A stretch of 26,886 bases of DNA from JBAYNW01 sp041678605 (GCA_041678605.1 JBAYNW010000022.1:1-26886), one strand, 5' to 3'; counted from the stretch's first letter, positions 13,548 through 21,717 are shown. The notes: generated by a model from the letters alone, not told the origin. Made by a program: numbers and translations.

Positions 13548-14246
13548 ATGAGGAACGATAACAGGAGAAACGACGAATTAAGAAAAATTGAATTCACAAG
13601 GGATTTTACAAAAAACGCTCTTGGCTCTGTGCTGGTGGAATTTGGAGACACAAAGGTTATTACAACGGCGTCGGTGGATTTTTCCAAGCCCAAATGGATG
13701 GAAAAGGACAGCAAAAGCGGCTGGGTTTCAGCAGAATATTCGCTTTTGCCTTCGTCCACTAATACAAGATGCAAGCGGGAAAGAACGTGTATTTCGGGGC
13801 GGACTCAGGAAATCCAAAGACTTATCGGAAGAAGCCTGAGGGCCTGCGTTGATTTGGAAAAAATGCCTGAAATGACCATAATAATTGATGCTGACGTAAT
13901 TCAAGCCGATGGCGGCACCAGAACGGCGAGCATTTGCGGCGGATTTTTGGCACTTAAAGATGCGGTTGAAAAATTAATCAAGGATGGAAAGCTGAAAGAA
14001 AATCCTATTATAGAGCCGATTGCGGCTATTTCTGCCGGAATTGTCGAAGGCGAAGTCAGGCTTGATTTGAATTATGAAGAGGATTCCTCAGCTCAGGCTG
14101 ATGCGAATGTTGTTTTGACAGAAAGCGGGAAGATAATCGAGTTTCAAACGACCGCCGAAGGCGAGCCGTTTTCAAAGGAACAAATGTTGGAAATCTTCCA
14201 AACCGCACAAAAAGGAGTGGGCAAAATAATCGGGATGTATTCTTAA
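13548..14246 (+). CDS. rph: Ribonuclease PH
   Basis: A 232-residue RNase PH, close to the usual 235-245. Family motifs are clear: GSVLVEFGDTKVITTASV, GWVSAEYSLLP, SGRTQEIQRLIGRSLRA, QADGGTRTASICGGFLAL and LDLNYEEDSSAQADANVV. Known role: it removes 3'-trailer nucleotides from tRNA precursors by phosphorolysis as a hexameric ring. This fits a genome whose tRNA-Gly gene nearby lacks an encoded CCA end. The N-terminus is slightly diverged (RNDNRRNDELR in place of the common RPDGR-x(2)-LR). AAGGA lies upstream of the ATG. Confidence 0.97.
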   Translation: MRNDNRRNDELRKIEFTRDFTKNALGSVLVEFGDTKVITTASVDFSKPKWMEKDSKSGWVSAEYSLLPSSTNTRCKRERTCISGRTQEIQRLIGRSLRACVDLEKMPEMTIIIDADVIQADGGTRTASICGGFLALKDAVEKLIKDGKLKENPIIEPIAAISAGIVEGEVRLDLNYEEDSSAQADANVVLTESGKIIEFQTTAEGEPFSKEQMLEIFQTAQKGVGKIIGMYS

Positions 14247-14312
14247 TATAAGCTTACAAACCCTTGCAAATCAGTTATTTAAAAAATAGAATTGAATTAA
14301 AAGGAGTATGAA

Positions 14313-14786
14313 ATGAAAAAGAAAATTTTATTGTTGGCATTAGCTTTAATCATAGTTTCGCCTTGTTTTGCAGTAACACAATCTGCTAAGGTTTCTAAAA
14401 ATAAAGAAAATGCAACGCCCGTAACTGAACAAGAAATGACATTAGGGGTTGTGCAGAGACAAATACGGCTGGGAACATCCCAAGACGAAGTTGCATTGGC
14501 TTTGGGCTCACCAAATATAGTAACAAGGGATTCAGATGGTAAGGATACGTGGATTTATGACAAAGTCGCTTCAATCACCTCTTATTCGGATAGTGGATTT
14601 GGTGTAGGTGCAGGCGGAGGTGTCGGCGGTGGCGGTTCAAACGTCGGCGGCGGCGGCATTCTGGGGGTTGGTTACAAAAAAAATCAAGGTCAGATACAAT
14701 CGGTTCAAAAAACTTTAACTGTTGTAATTAAATTTGATAAAAATTACAAGGTGGAATCATTTACGTATCACATGAGTAAATTTTAG
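14313..14786 (+). CDS. Exported BamE/SmpA-like protein with glycine-rich loop
   Basis: A 157-residue protein with a signal peptide likely cut after PCFA (residue 20); there is no lipobox Cys at the right place, so it is probably soluble and not a lipoprotein. Residues 45-85 show the SmpA/OmlA (BamE) pattern: RQIRLGTSQDEVALALGSPNIV and DTWIYDK. BamE helps assemble outer-membrane proteins, but many unrelated exported proteins share this small fold. Between the expected strands a run rich in Gly (about 95-120) is inserted before the final strand pair (LTVVIKFDKNYKVESFTY). The start has AAGGAG six bases upstream. The next exported protein gene follows after 12 bases. Confidence 0.83.
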   Translation: MKKKILLLALALIIVSPCFAVTQSAKVSKNKENATPVTEQEMTLGVVQRQIRLGTSQDEVALALGSPNIVTRDSDGKDTWIYDKVASITSYSDSGFGVGAGGGVGGGGSNVGGGGILGVGYKKNQGQIQSVQKTLTVVIKFDKNYKVESFTYHMSKF

Positions 14787-14798
14787 GCAGGAGCAAGA

Positions 14799-15350
14799 AT
14801 GAAAAAAATTTTATGCCTTGTGATAATTTTTGTTTTGGCTTTTGTCCCAATACCTACACTGGCAAAGAAAGTTAAAGTAGAAAAAACAGACAGTCCCCTT
14901 GAAACACAATTGGAAAAAAGAGAGTTTCAGACAAGAATTTATAACACCAAAGATACAAAAATGGTTATGAAATCAGCAATAAATACATTACAAGATGAGG
15001 GATTTAACCTGTCAAATGCCAACACTGAACTGGGAATTATTACAGCCCAAAAAGAATTTGATGTTCATATGTCTACCGGAAAAGAAATATTGATAAGATC
15101 AGTTTATGCCGTTGCTTTTGGTATTATTGGCTTAATGCTCTCCGAAAATGTGGTTAAAAGTTCTGTTCATTCAATTTCTGCAAGTGTTAATGTCAGTGAA
15201 TTCGGAAAACAAACCAAGGTAAGAGTCAATTTCACCGAAAAAACTAAAAAAAATTCTGCAAAGGTTGAAGATATTAAAGATGAAAAAATTTATCAGGCAT
15301 TTTTTGAAAAACTAGATAAAAGTTTATTTATACAAAATCAAGGAATTTGA
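14799..15350 (+). CDS. Exported protein of unknown function
   Basis: A 183-residue protein with a signal peptide probably cleaved after PTLA (residue 22). The mature part begins with a charged stretch, then REFQTRIYNTKD, MKSAINTLQDEGFNLSNANTELGIITAQKE, a pattern seen in uncharacterised exported or lipoproteins of Gram-negative bacteria. A hydrophobic segment at about 105-120 (YAVAFGIIGLMLSENV) splits the domain. AGGAG lies upstream of the ATG, 12 bases after the BamE-like gene, so the two are probably one transcript. Confidence 0.8.
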   Translation: MKKILCLVIIFVLAFVPIPTLAKKVKVEKTDSPLETQLEKREFQTRIYNTKDTKMVMKSAINTLQDEGFNLSNANTELGIITAQKEFDVHMSTGKEILIRSVYAVAFGIIGLMLSENVVKSSVHSISASVNVSEFGKQTKVRVNFTEKTKKNSAKVEDIKDEKIYQAFFEKLDKSLFIQNQGI

Positions 15351-15365
15351 TTTCTTTTTAGATAG

Positions 15366-15402
15366 CCAAACATTATTATATTGTTTGGGGTAGAAACCCC
15401 AA
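15366..15402. repeat. Overlapping hairpins after exported-protein gene
   Basis: CCAAAC (15366-15371) can pair with GTTTGG (15383-15388), or TTGGGGT (15385-15391) with ACCCCAA (15396-15402); the two stems exclude each other. They follow the stop at 15350 and could end or protect that transcript, although there is no U-tract. Confidence 0.5.
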
Positions 15403-15413
15403 CCTACTGGCCA

Positions 15414-15642
15414 CGAATAAATCGGACTTTTTGACGCATGACTGTTGTGACAGCAAACGATTTTATATCCTCACTCCAATAAAAGTATAATCAAAAAACG
15501 GTTTTACAAAATACGTTCGGGCTACGAATAAATCGGACTTTTTGATGCATGACTGTTGTGACAGCAAACGATTTTATATCCTCACTCCAATAAAAGTATA
15601 ATCAAAAAACGGTTTTACAAAATACGTTCGGGCTACGAATAA
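15414..15642. repeat. 111-bp tandem duplication abutting tRNA-Gly
   Basis: Two 111-bp units, 15414-15524 and 15525-15635, identical except for one C/T change (GACGCATG versus GATGCATG at about 15435/15546), plus seven bases of a third copy (15636-15642). The third copy stops one base from the 3' end of the tRNA gene. Each unit contains a short CTGT/ACAG hairpin and TATAAT. No open reading frame of note. Confidence 0.93.
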
Positions 15643-15643
15643 T

Positions 15644-15715
15644 AGCGGGAGACGAGGCTCGAACTCGCGACATCATCCTTGGCAAGGATGCATTCTACCA
15701 CTGAATTACCCCCGC
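15644..15715 (-). tRNA. tRNA-Gly (anticodon GCC)
   Basis: A 72-nt cloverleaf on the minus strand. The acceptor GCGGGGG pairs with CTCCCGC (one G-U), the D stem is ATTC/GAAT, the anticodon stem CATCC/GGATG with loop TTGCCAA gives anticodon GCC, and the T arm is GCGAG-TTCGAGC-CTCGT. Discriminator is U. CCA is not encoded and must be added. The gene stands alone, opposite in strand to its neighbours. Confidence 0.97.
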
Positions 15716-15733
15716 ATATTGCTCGTATGTTCT

Positions 15734-15761
15734 ATTTTACACAATCAAAAAAAAAATTCAA
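15734..15761 (-). promoter_or_regulatory. Probable promoter of tRNA-Gly
   Basis: On the minus strand TTGAAT (15756-15761), 16-base spacer with a T-run, TAAAAT (15734-15739), 18 bases before the mature tRNA 5' end. Confidence 0.5.
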
Positions 15762-15858
15762 GAGAAATTTTTCCGTTGGTAAAATTTTAATAATATTCAT
15801 TAATTTTTGTATACCTTTGCTTTAAATATATTTTATTGTGTATTAAAATTTTAAAAGA

Positions 15859-16028
15859 GGATGCGGAAAAAGTCTAAAAATGACAATTTTTAGAACTTTT
15901 TCAAATCCGACCTAGGAAGTGCTAAGTCCTTACCGGCTGCGGGACAGCCGGCGGTAAGGACGAAAGCCGGACAAGAGAGATTGCGAGAAAAATTTTAATT
16001 TTTCCGCAAGCTCAAAAGGACTTGAGCA
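15859..16028 (+). promoter_or_regulatory. Structured 5' leader of dnaB (candidate riboregulator)
   Basis: Four hairpins can be drawn. A: 15866-15902, 16 bp with one bulged A and loop GACA, extended by GGAT/ATCC. B: 15926-15961, 14 bp, GC-rich, loop CGGGA, 3-nt bulge. C: 15981-16009, TTGCG/CGCAA and GAAAAAT/ATTTTTC. D: 16010-16027, GCTCAA/TTGAGC with AAGGAC in the loop, directly before the ATG at 16029. A competing pairing joins GCGGAAAAA (15863-15871) to TTTTTCCGC (15999-16007) and would break both A and C. Unpaired stretches ACCTAGGAAGTGCTAA and GAAAGC flank B. I do not match it to a known riboswitch class. An AT-rich stretch before it (TAAAAT at 15844-15849) may be the -10 box. Confidence 0.6.
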
Positions 16029-17411
16029 ATGGCAAGAATCGCAGAAAAAGAAAAAAGAGAAGTGAATTCAACTCTTATTCCTCAAAACGTTGAGGCGGAA
16101 GAGGCAGTTTTGGGTGCCATTTTGGTTAATCCCAGCGTTATTACAAAGGTTGTTGAATTTATAACTCCCGAAAGTTTTTACAAACCTGCTCATCGCTACG
16201 TTTACGAGGCCATGTTCCAACTGTTTAATCAAAACGAACGCATTGATATAGTTTCGGTTTCGGATGTTTTGAGCTTTAATTCGAAGCTTGAAATCATTGG
16301 CGGACGTGCGTTTATTAATGATTTAAGCTACAAAACGATTACAACATCAAATATAGAATATTACGCCAAGATTGTTCAGGAAAAGGCGATTAAGCGGGCT
16401 CTCATCAATGCCGGCTCAGAAATTGTTTCTCTCGGTTACGACCTGAATTCAACCGATGAATCCTTGGACAATGCGGAGAGACTTATTTTTGATATAGCTG
16501 CCAAAAAAGCCGCTAAAGATTTGGCACATGTCAAAGATTTAGTTCTTGCAAGTTATGAAAAAATCGAATACAGATATAACCACAGGGACGAATTGACAGG
16601 GGTTCCGACCGGATTTTATGAGCTTGACAACATGACAAGCGGGTTCCAAAAATCGGATTTGATAATTCTTGCGGCACGTCCTTCAATGGGTAAGACGGCT
16701 TTTGCTCTCAATATTGCCCAAAACGTTGCAATAAGGTCAAAAATTCCCGTTGCGATATTTTCACTTGAAATGTCAAAAGAACAACTGGTTCAAAGAATGT
16801 TGTGTTCGGAGGCCGAAGTCGATACTCAAAAAATCAGAACGGGCAACATGCAAAGAAAAGACTGGGACAAACTTGCAAATTCAATGAGTGATATTTCTGA
16901 AGCACCGCTTTATATAGACGATACAGCAGGCTGTACCTTGACCGATATACGTGCAAAATGCCGCAGGCTTGCCATGGAAGAAAAAAATCTCGGGCTTATC
17001 GTAATCGACTATTTGCAGCTGATGGAAGGCGTAGGCAAAGAGGACCGTATTCAACAGATTTCTGCTATTTCAAGAGGTCTGAAAACCCTTGCAAGGGAAC
17101 TTGATATTCCGGTAGTCGCACTTTCTCAGCTTTCCCGTGCGGTTGAACAGCGAAAAGACCGCCGTCCTATGCTTTCTGACTTGAGAGAATCCGGTGCGAT
17201 TGAGCAAGACGCCGATATCGTTATGTTTATTTACAGAGATGATTATTATAACCGTGAAGAAGGCGAAGATATGCCAAAATCAACCGGCAAAGAAGGTAAA
17301 TCTGAAATTTTGATATCAAAACAAAGAAACGGCCCTGTCGGTAATTTTGAATTACTATTTCAATCAAATATTACAAAATTCAAAAACCCGATTAAAACAG
17401 ATATTTTTTAG
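16029..17411 (+). CDS. dnaB: Replicative DNA helicase DnaB
   Basis: A 460-residue DnaB, normal length. The N-terminal domain (about 18-120) starts with the typical PQNVEAEEAVLGAILVNP; the RecA-like domain from about 185 has Walker A ARPSMGKTA (216-224), IFSLEMSKEQL, Walker B LIVIDYLQLM, and the late motifs ALSQLSRAVEQR and LSDLRESGAIEQDAD. Known role: hexameric 5'-3' helicase at the replication fork, working with DnaG and the DnaA/DnaC-type loaders. Its Shine-Dalgarno AAGGA sits in the loop of a hairpin at the end of a long structured leader, so translation may be controlled there. No inteins are present. Confidence 0.98.
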   Translation: MARIAEKEKREVNSTLIPQNVEAEEAVLGAILVNPSVITKVVEFITPESFYKPAHRYVYEAMFQLFNQNERIDIVSVSDVLSFNSKLEIIGGRAFINDLSYKTITTSNIEYYAKIVQEKAIKRALINAGSEIVSLGYDLNSTDESLDNAERLIFDIAAKKAAKDLAHVKDLVLASYEKIEYRYNHRDELTGVPTGFYELDNMTSGFQKSDLIILAARPSMGKTAFALNIAQNVAIRSKIPVAIFSLEMSKEQLVQRMLCSEAEVDTQKIRTGNMQRKDWDKLANSMSDISEAPLYIDDTAGCTLTDIRAKCRRLAMEEKNLGLIVIDYLQLMEGVGKEDRIQQISAISRGLKTLARELDIPVVALSQLSRAVEQRKDRRPMLSDLRESGAIEQDADIVMFIYRDDYYNREEGEDMPKSTGKEGKSEILISKQRNGPVGNFELLFQSNITKFKNPIKTDIF

Positions 17412-17524
17412 AAGTGGGCCGTCGAATAAGATTAATTCTTCAAACCTTTCCTTCTTGCCGTTTACCTGTTTACCCTCCCCAATCGGGTATTGGATAAAGT
17501 ATTATTTTTCAATATTCTTATAAT

Positions 17525-18247
17525 ATGAGAAAAATTATTTTATTTTTAATCTTAATTCTTATTATAAATCCGGTTTGGCCTGAGACTTACAATGTCTACA
17601 AACCGGACGAATTTTCGCAGAAAAAATTTAGCGAACCTGATGAAAGAGTTCTTTTTATTCTGGATTTTTCGCAGAGTATGACTGAAAAAATTGAATCGAA
17701 GCGAAAAGTGGATTTAATGTTAAATACTATGTCCCAAATCCTTCCCTACATTAATCCGAAAACATGGGTCGGACTCAGAGTTTACGGGAACAGGCTCGGA
17801 TTTACGCAGTATGATGCTTGCAAAGCGAGTTCGCTTCTTGTCCCGATAACCCCTGAAAGTGCGAGTCAAATTCAAGCAAGGCTTGCAAAAACAAGCCCGA
17901 GGGGCATGACTCCCATCACTTATTCATTGAAAAAAGCTGTTGAAAGTGATTTTCTAGGGTTTAACGGTAAAAAACACATAATTTTGCTGACCGATGGCGG
18001 CGAAAATTGCGACGAAAGCCCCTGCGTCTGGGCCATGGAGTTAATTAAGACGAGAAAAGACGTCAAAATAGATGTTATTGCGTTCAATATTTCAGACAAA
18101 GACGACCTTGACCAGCTTCAATGCACTGCACTTGTTACCGCAGGGAAATTCCACACTGCTAAAACATCTGCCGAGCTTGTCCAGAGCTTGCAAAAGTCGT
18201 TGAATATCCATAAGCAGGTAGATGCGAAGATTATTTTAAATCCCTGA
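17525..18247 (+). CDS. Exported VWA-domain protein
   Basis: A 240-residue protein with an N-terminal signal peptide (about 1-19, cut near PVWPE uncertain). The von Willebrand factor A domain runs from about 40 to 225 with a complete MIDAS: DFSQS (Asp47, Ser49, Ser51), Thr129 in GMTPI and Asp157 in LLTDGGE. VWA domains bind a metal ion and protein ligands; the partner is unknown. A pair of Cys near 162-167 (NCDESPC) and others at 99 and about 194 could form disulphides, in keeping with export. It lies 113 bases after dnaB and ends 20 bases from the convergent mutS. Confidence 0.88.
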   Translation: MRKIILFLILILIINPVWPETYNVYKPDEFSQKKFSEPDERVLFILDFSQSMTEKIESKRKVDLMLNTMSQILPYINPKTWVGLRVYGNRLGFTQYDACKASSLLVPITPESASQIQARLAKTSPRGMTPITYSLKKAVESDFLGFNGKKHIILLTDGGENCDESPCVWAMELIKTRKDVKIDVIAFNISDKDDLDQLQCTALVTAGKFHTAKTSAELVQSLQKSLNIHKQVDAKIILNP

Positions 18248-18267
18248 ATAAATTTTCCCATCCGCTT

Positions 18268-20859
18268 TTAATTAAACAAATTCAATTGCGGAACTTCAAC
18301 TTCCAATTTGTCCGTATTTACTCCCTTTTTGCGTTTGGATAAATCGTTCGAAAAATCCTTCTGCATCTTATGCATCAAATCCATTGAGCGTTCGATTACG
18401 CTGTTTGGCAGGCCCGCCATCTTTGCAACCTGCACCCCGTAACTTCTGCTCGCCCCGCCTTGAACAATTTTCCGCAGAAATTCAATCTCGCCGTTTTCTT
18501 CGGAAATCGTTATTCTGTAGTTTTTTATCTGGGGGTAAGTTTTTGTCATAACATTCAATTCATGATAGTGCGTTGCAAAAATGCATCTTGCCTTGATTTT
18601 TGTCGCAATAAATTCAGCAACCGCCCAGGCAATTGCAACCCCATCATAAGTGCTGGTGCCTCGGCCGATTTCATCAAGCAAAATTAAACTTTTTTCACTC
18701 GCAGAGTTTAAAATGTAAGCCGTTTCAATCATTTCAACCATAAATGTCGATTGGCCCAGCGTCAGGTCGTCACTTGCCCCGACACGGGTGAAAATTTTGT
18801 CCACAACCCCGATTTTAGCCCAATCCGCAGGAACAAACGAACCCATTTGTGCCAAAATCGCAATCAAAGCGTTTTGACGCATAAAAGTCGATTTTCCGGC
18901 CATGTTCGGACCTGTTAAAATCATAAACTCGGTTTTATCGGTATCATCGCCATAAGCCAGTTCCAAATCGTTCGAGACATAAGCTCCAAGCGGTAAAATC
19001 TTTTCCAGCACCGCATGCCGGCCATTTTTAACCAAAAAATCGCTGCTCTCATCTACAATCGGTTTCGTGTAGCCGTTTTCGGCCGCAACCATCGCCAGAG
19101 AGGTCAAAACGTCTATTTTCGCTATGCAATCTGCAACTTCCCTGATTTTCGTAACGTATTCCTTTGAATAATTTTTTAAGTCATTGAATAATTTATTTTC
19201 AAGTTCTCTTGCCTTAAATTGGGCTGAAAGCACATCATCCTCGTGTCTTTTCAACTCATCCGTAATAAATCTTTCAGCATTGGTGAGTGTTTGTTTTCTG
19301 ACATAATTATTCGGGACAAGGTTCAAGTTTGAGTTTGTAATTTCGATAAAGAAGCCGAAAACCTTGTTATAACCCACTTTTAAAAATTTGCAGCCTGTTT
19401 TTTCCTTTTCTGTTTCCTCAAATTCCTTTAGCCATTTTTCTCCGCCGGTTAAAAGATCGTTGAAGTAATCCAATTCTCCGCTTACTCCGGCCTTTATTAC
19501 TCCGCCGTCTTTTGTCAAGATGGGTGCATCTTCTCTTATTGTTCTTTCAATAATATTAGCAAATTCACTCAACTCAAGCTCATATTCGCCGAGTTTTGAA
19601 AACAGTTCAGTATCAAGTTCGCCTGTAGCGGAAATTAAATTTGGGAGCAAAAACAAAGTATCCTTAAGGCTTAAGAAATCTCTCGGGTTAGCTGAATTGT
19701 TGCTTAGTCTGGTTGAAAGGCGTTGAATGTCATAGACCTTGCTCAGCATATTTGAAAGTTCATTTCGCACGTTGGATTTTGAAAGAAGCTCCTCTATGAT
19801 ATTTTGCCTTTGAGTGATTTCGGAAATATTTTTCAGCGGCTGGCAAATCCATGATTTGAGAAGTCTTGCACCCATATTAGTTTTTGTTTTGTCGATTGCC
19901 CACAAAAGTGAGCCGTATTTGTTTTTTTCACGCAAAGTTTGGGTTAGTTCCAAATTTTTTCTTGTAGTGGCGTCAATCATCACATATTCTGAAAGTTCAT
20001 AAGGTTCAATTCTGTCAAATTTCGGGAAATTTTCCTTCATCGTTTCCCAGATATAAGCGACAATCGCCCCTGCCGCTTGAAATCCGAGTTTGTAATTTTC
20101 ATAGCCGAAGGACTCAAGCGAATTTGTTTTGAAAACCGTTTTGAGATTATTAATTGCGAAATCCGTTTCAAAAATATTTGAAGGCACTTTTGAACAGTTA
20201 TAATTATTAAAAATTTCATCCGGCAAATCAATTTTTTCTTCTGGAACAATCTGAAAAGGCATAATTTTTTGGGCAACGGAGGGTGCTATAATTTCAGACG
20301 GCTGAAGCCTTGCAAGTTCAGATAAAATCATGTTCAATGACGCCTGCGTGGTTTTGAATTCACCCGTTGAGATATCTGTGTAGGCAAATCCGTACAAATC
20401 ACTGTCTTTTTTGCTTTTAAAGATGGCACAAATATAATTGTTGCTGTTTTTTTCGAGCAAATTGCTTTCGGTCAGTGTTCCTGCGGTCACAAGTCTTACG
20501 ACACCCCGTTTTACAATGCCTTTGGCATCTTTTGGGTCCTCTAACTGCTCGCAAATGGCGACTTTATAATTTTTTTCAATGAGTTTTTCCAAATAATTAT
20601 CGATAGCTTTAGCCGGAACCCCCGCAAGCGGAACTCTGCCCAAAACAGGACCGGCATCACGTCCGGTAAGTGTCAGTTCCAATTCTCTTGACATAGTTTC
20701 AGCGTCTTCAAAAAAGGTTTCATAGAAATCCCCGAGGCGATAGAGCAAGATTACCCCCTGATGCTGGCGTTTAATCTCAAGATACTGCTGCATTACGGGA
20801 GTTGTGTCCGAAATGTTTACATCTAAACTATTTACATGATTGATTTCTGTCTTTGTCAT
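18268..20859 (-). CDS. mutS: DNA mismatch repair protein MutS
   Basis: An 863-residue MutS of ordinary length. The mismatch-binding motif GDFYE is at residues 43-47 (Phe45 is the base-stacking residue). The ATPase domain has Walker A TGPNMAGKSTF near residue 650, then GASDDLTLGQSTFMVEM, LILLDEIGRGTSTYDG and ATHYHEL. Known role: it recognises mismatches and recruits MutL. The C-terminal region is short, and the final VPQLNLFN resembles the beta-clamp-binding QLxLF motif, consistent with a link to the sliding clamp. The ATG at 20859 has only a distant AGGG; an alternative start (ATG of VMQQYL) would delete the usual N-terminus. Confidence 0.98.
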   Translation of the reverse strand: MTKTEINHVNSLDVNISDTTPVMQQYLEIKRQHQGVILLYRLGDFYETFFEDAETMSRELELTLTGRDAGPVLGRVPLAGVPAKAIDNYLEKLIEKNYKVAICEQLEDPKDAKGIVKRGVVRLVTAGTLTESNLLEKNSNNYICAIFKSKKDSDLYGFAYTDISTGEFKTTQASLNMILSELARLQPSEIIAPSVAQKIMPFQIVPEEKIDLPDEIFNNYNCSKVPSNIFETDFAINNLKTVFKTNSLESFGYENYKLGFQAAGAIVAYIWETMKENFPKFDRIEPYELSEYVMIDATTRKNLELTQTLREKNKYGSLLWAIDKTKTNMGARLLKSWICQPLKNISEITQRQNIIEELLSKSNVRNELSNMLSKVYDIQRLSTRLSNNSANPRDFLSLKDTLFLLPNLISATGELDTELFSKLGEYELELSEFANIIERTIREDAPILTKDGGVIKAGVSGELDYFNDLLTGGEKWLKEFEETEKEKTGCKFLKVGYNKVFGFFIEITNSNLNLVPNNYVRKQTLTNAERFITDELKRHEDDVLSAQFKARELENKLFNDLKNYSKEYVTKIREVADCIAKIDVLTSLAMVAAENGYTKPIVDESSDFLVKNGRHAVLEKILPLGAYVSNDLELAYGDDTDKTEFMILTGPNMAGKSTFMRQNALIAILAQMGSFVPADWAKIGVVDKIFTRVGASDDLTLGQSTFMVEMIETAYILNSASEKSLILLDEIGRGTSTYDGVAIAWAVAEFIATKIKARCIFATHYHELNVMTKTYPQIKNYRITISEENGEIEFLRKIVQGGASRSYGVQVAKMAGLPNSVIERSMDLMHKMQKDFSNDLSKRKKGVNTDKLEVEVPQLNLFN

Positions 20860-20927
20860 CGCTATACTTATCCCTATGGAAGTATATTAACATGAAAACA
20901 GGAGATATTCACAGGAGAAGTTAAGCT

Positions 20928-21530
20928 ATGGGTTGTTTGAAAAATATTTTTAAAGCGGTGATTTTAGTGCTTGCCATAGTCGGTTTTACGTCCTTGGGCG
21001 GTAAAGATTACGTGGTAAAAATGTGGAATGATTATTTTAACCCGCCGCAAGATGTAATGGTTGAAAGGGCAAAGAAAGTCGGGGATTTCTCTCAGGTCTC
21101 AGACGAATTCGAAATAGACAAAGCCGCAAGTGCCTTAGGTTACAACGGAGTTTTGGCAGAACATAAGGCGACAGGCCAAAAAATGGTAGTGGTAGATTCG
21201 GGGAAAAAGCCGCTTCTTACTCCTCAAGATTTTAAAGAAGGCAAAGTTGAAGAAAAATTGCAGGATTTGACTCAAAAGTTCAAATATTCCGTTATAAACG
21301 TTAAAGACTTAAAAATTGTTAAAAGAGGGCATATAAGAACATTCGGCAAGGTCGCACCATACGCAAAATTCACGGCCAAAATAAGCAAAGTCCCGGGCGG
21401 AGATGTCGAAGGGATTATTTCTGCAGTTGAAACAAACGACGGTAAAACAAAAATAATTATTTCAGCAAACGAAAAGGGTAAATATTCACAGCTGATTGCG
21501 GAAGATTTTTTTAAAAAAGTCAGAGAATAG
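20928..21530 (+). CDS. Membrane-anchored or exported protein of unknown function
   Basis: A 200-residue protein with a hydrophobic N-terminal segment (about residues 6-23, FKAVILVLAIVGFTSLGG) that may be an uncleaved anchor. The rest is soluble and basic, with alternating strand-like segments (GVLAEHKATGQKMVVVDSGKKPLL, KYSVINVKDLKIVKR, VEGIISAVETNDGKTKIIIS). No known domain is recognised. GGAG lies ten bases before the ATG. It is divergent from mutS, 68 bases apart, and its stop lies just before the rod-like element at 21556-21717. Confidence 0.75.
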   Translation: MGCLKNIFKAVILVLAIVGFTSLGGKDYVVKMWNDYFNPPQDVMVERAKKVGDFSQVSDEFEIDKAASALGYNGVLAEHKATGQKMVVVDSGKKPLLTPQDFKEGKVEEKLQDLTQKFKYSVINVKDLKIVKRGHIRTFGKVAPYAKFTAKISKVPGGDVEGIISAVETNDGKTKIIISANEKGKYSQLIAEDFFKKVRE

Positions 21531-21539
21531 TAACTTTTG

Positions 21540-21717
21540 GACAGCAAGTGGCTGTCTAAAAAGTCCTGCTGAAAACGTCTTGCCGGAACAAGAAACGTCG
21601 GCTGTTCATGGGAATGTACTTAATCCGGCATCTCAAGTGTGAGGTCCCGAAATAAGTACAATCTCTTTTGGAGCCGATAATTTACGTTTCGGGACGACGA
21701 GACGGGGGACTTTTTAG
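21540..21717. ncRNA. Rod-like structured element, candidate small RNA or mobile hairpin
   Basis: Six nested pairings form one long rod: 21556-21566 with 21707-21717 (CTAAAAAGTCC, 11 bp), 21576-21580 with 21700-21704, 21592-21598 with 21684-21690, 21599-21603 with 21672-21676, 21615-21622 with 21653-21660 (TGTACTTA/TAAGTACA), and a tip hairpin CTCA-AGTG-TGAG. A small hairpin GACAGC/GCTGTC (21540-21556) precedes it on plus. Large internal loops (9-11 nt on each side) are more like an RNA of 6S or SRP shape than a simple terminator. The strand is not decided. It overlaps the last codons of the glycosyltransferase gene. Confidence 0.5.

Noticed and set aside
15414..15642. Possible CRISPR array
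   Set aside because: The unit is 111 bp, repeated head to tail without spacers, and there are no cas genes in the window.
15644..15715. tRNA-Gly as an attachment site of an integrated element
   Set aside because: No integrase, no duplicated tRNA 3' fragment and only housekeeping genes nearby.
15859..16028. Known riboswitch or hammerhead ribozyme in the dnaB leader
   Set aside because: The GGAC-GAAA step next to hairpin B recalls a hammerhead, but the required CUGAUGA segment is missing; comparison by eye with ykkC-type, c-di-GMP and glmS cores also failed. Left as an unassigned structured leader.
21540..21717. Firm call of 6S RNA
   Set aside because: The rod shape is suggestive, but I could not find conserved 6S sequence around a central bubble, and the strand is undecided. 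Reported only as a candidate.
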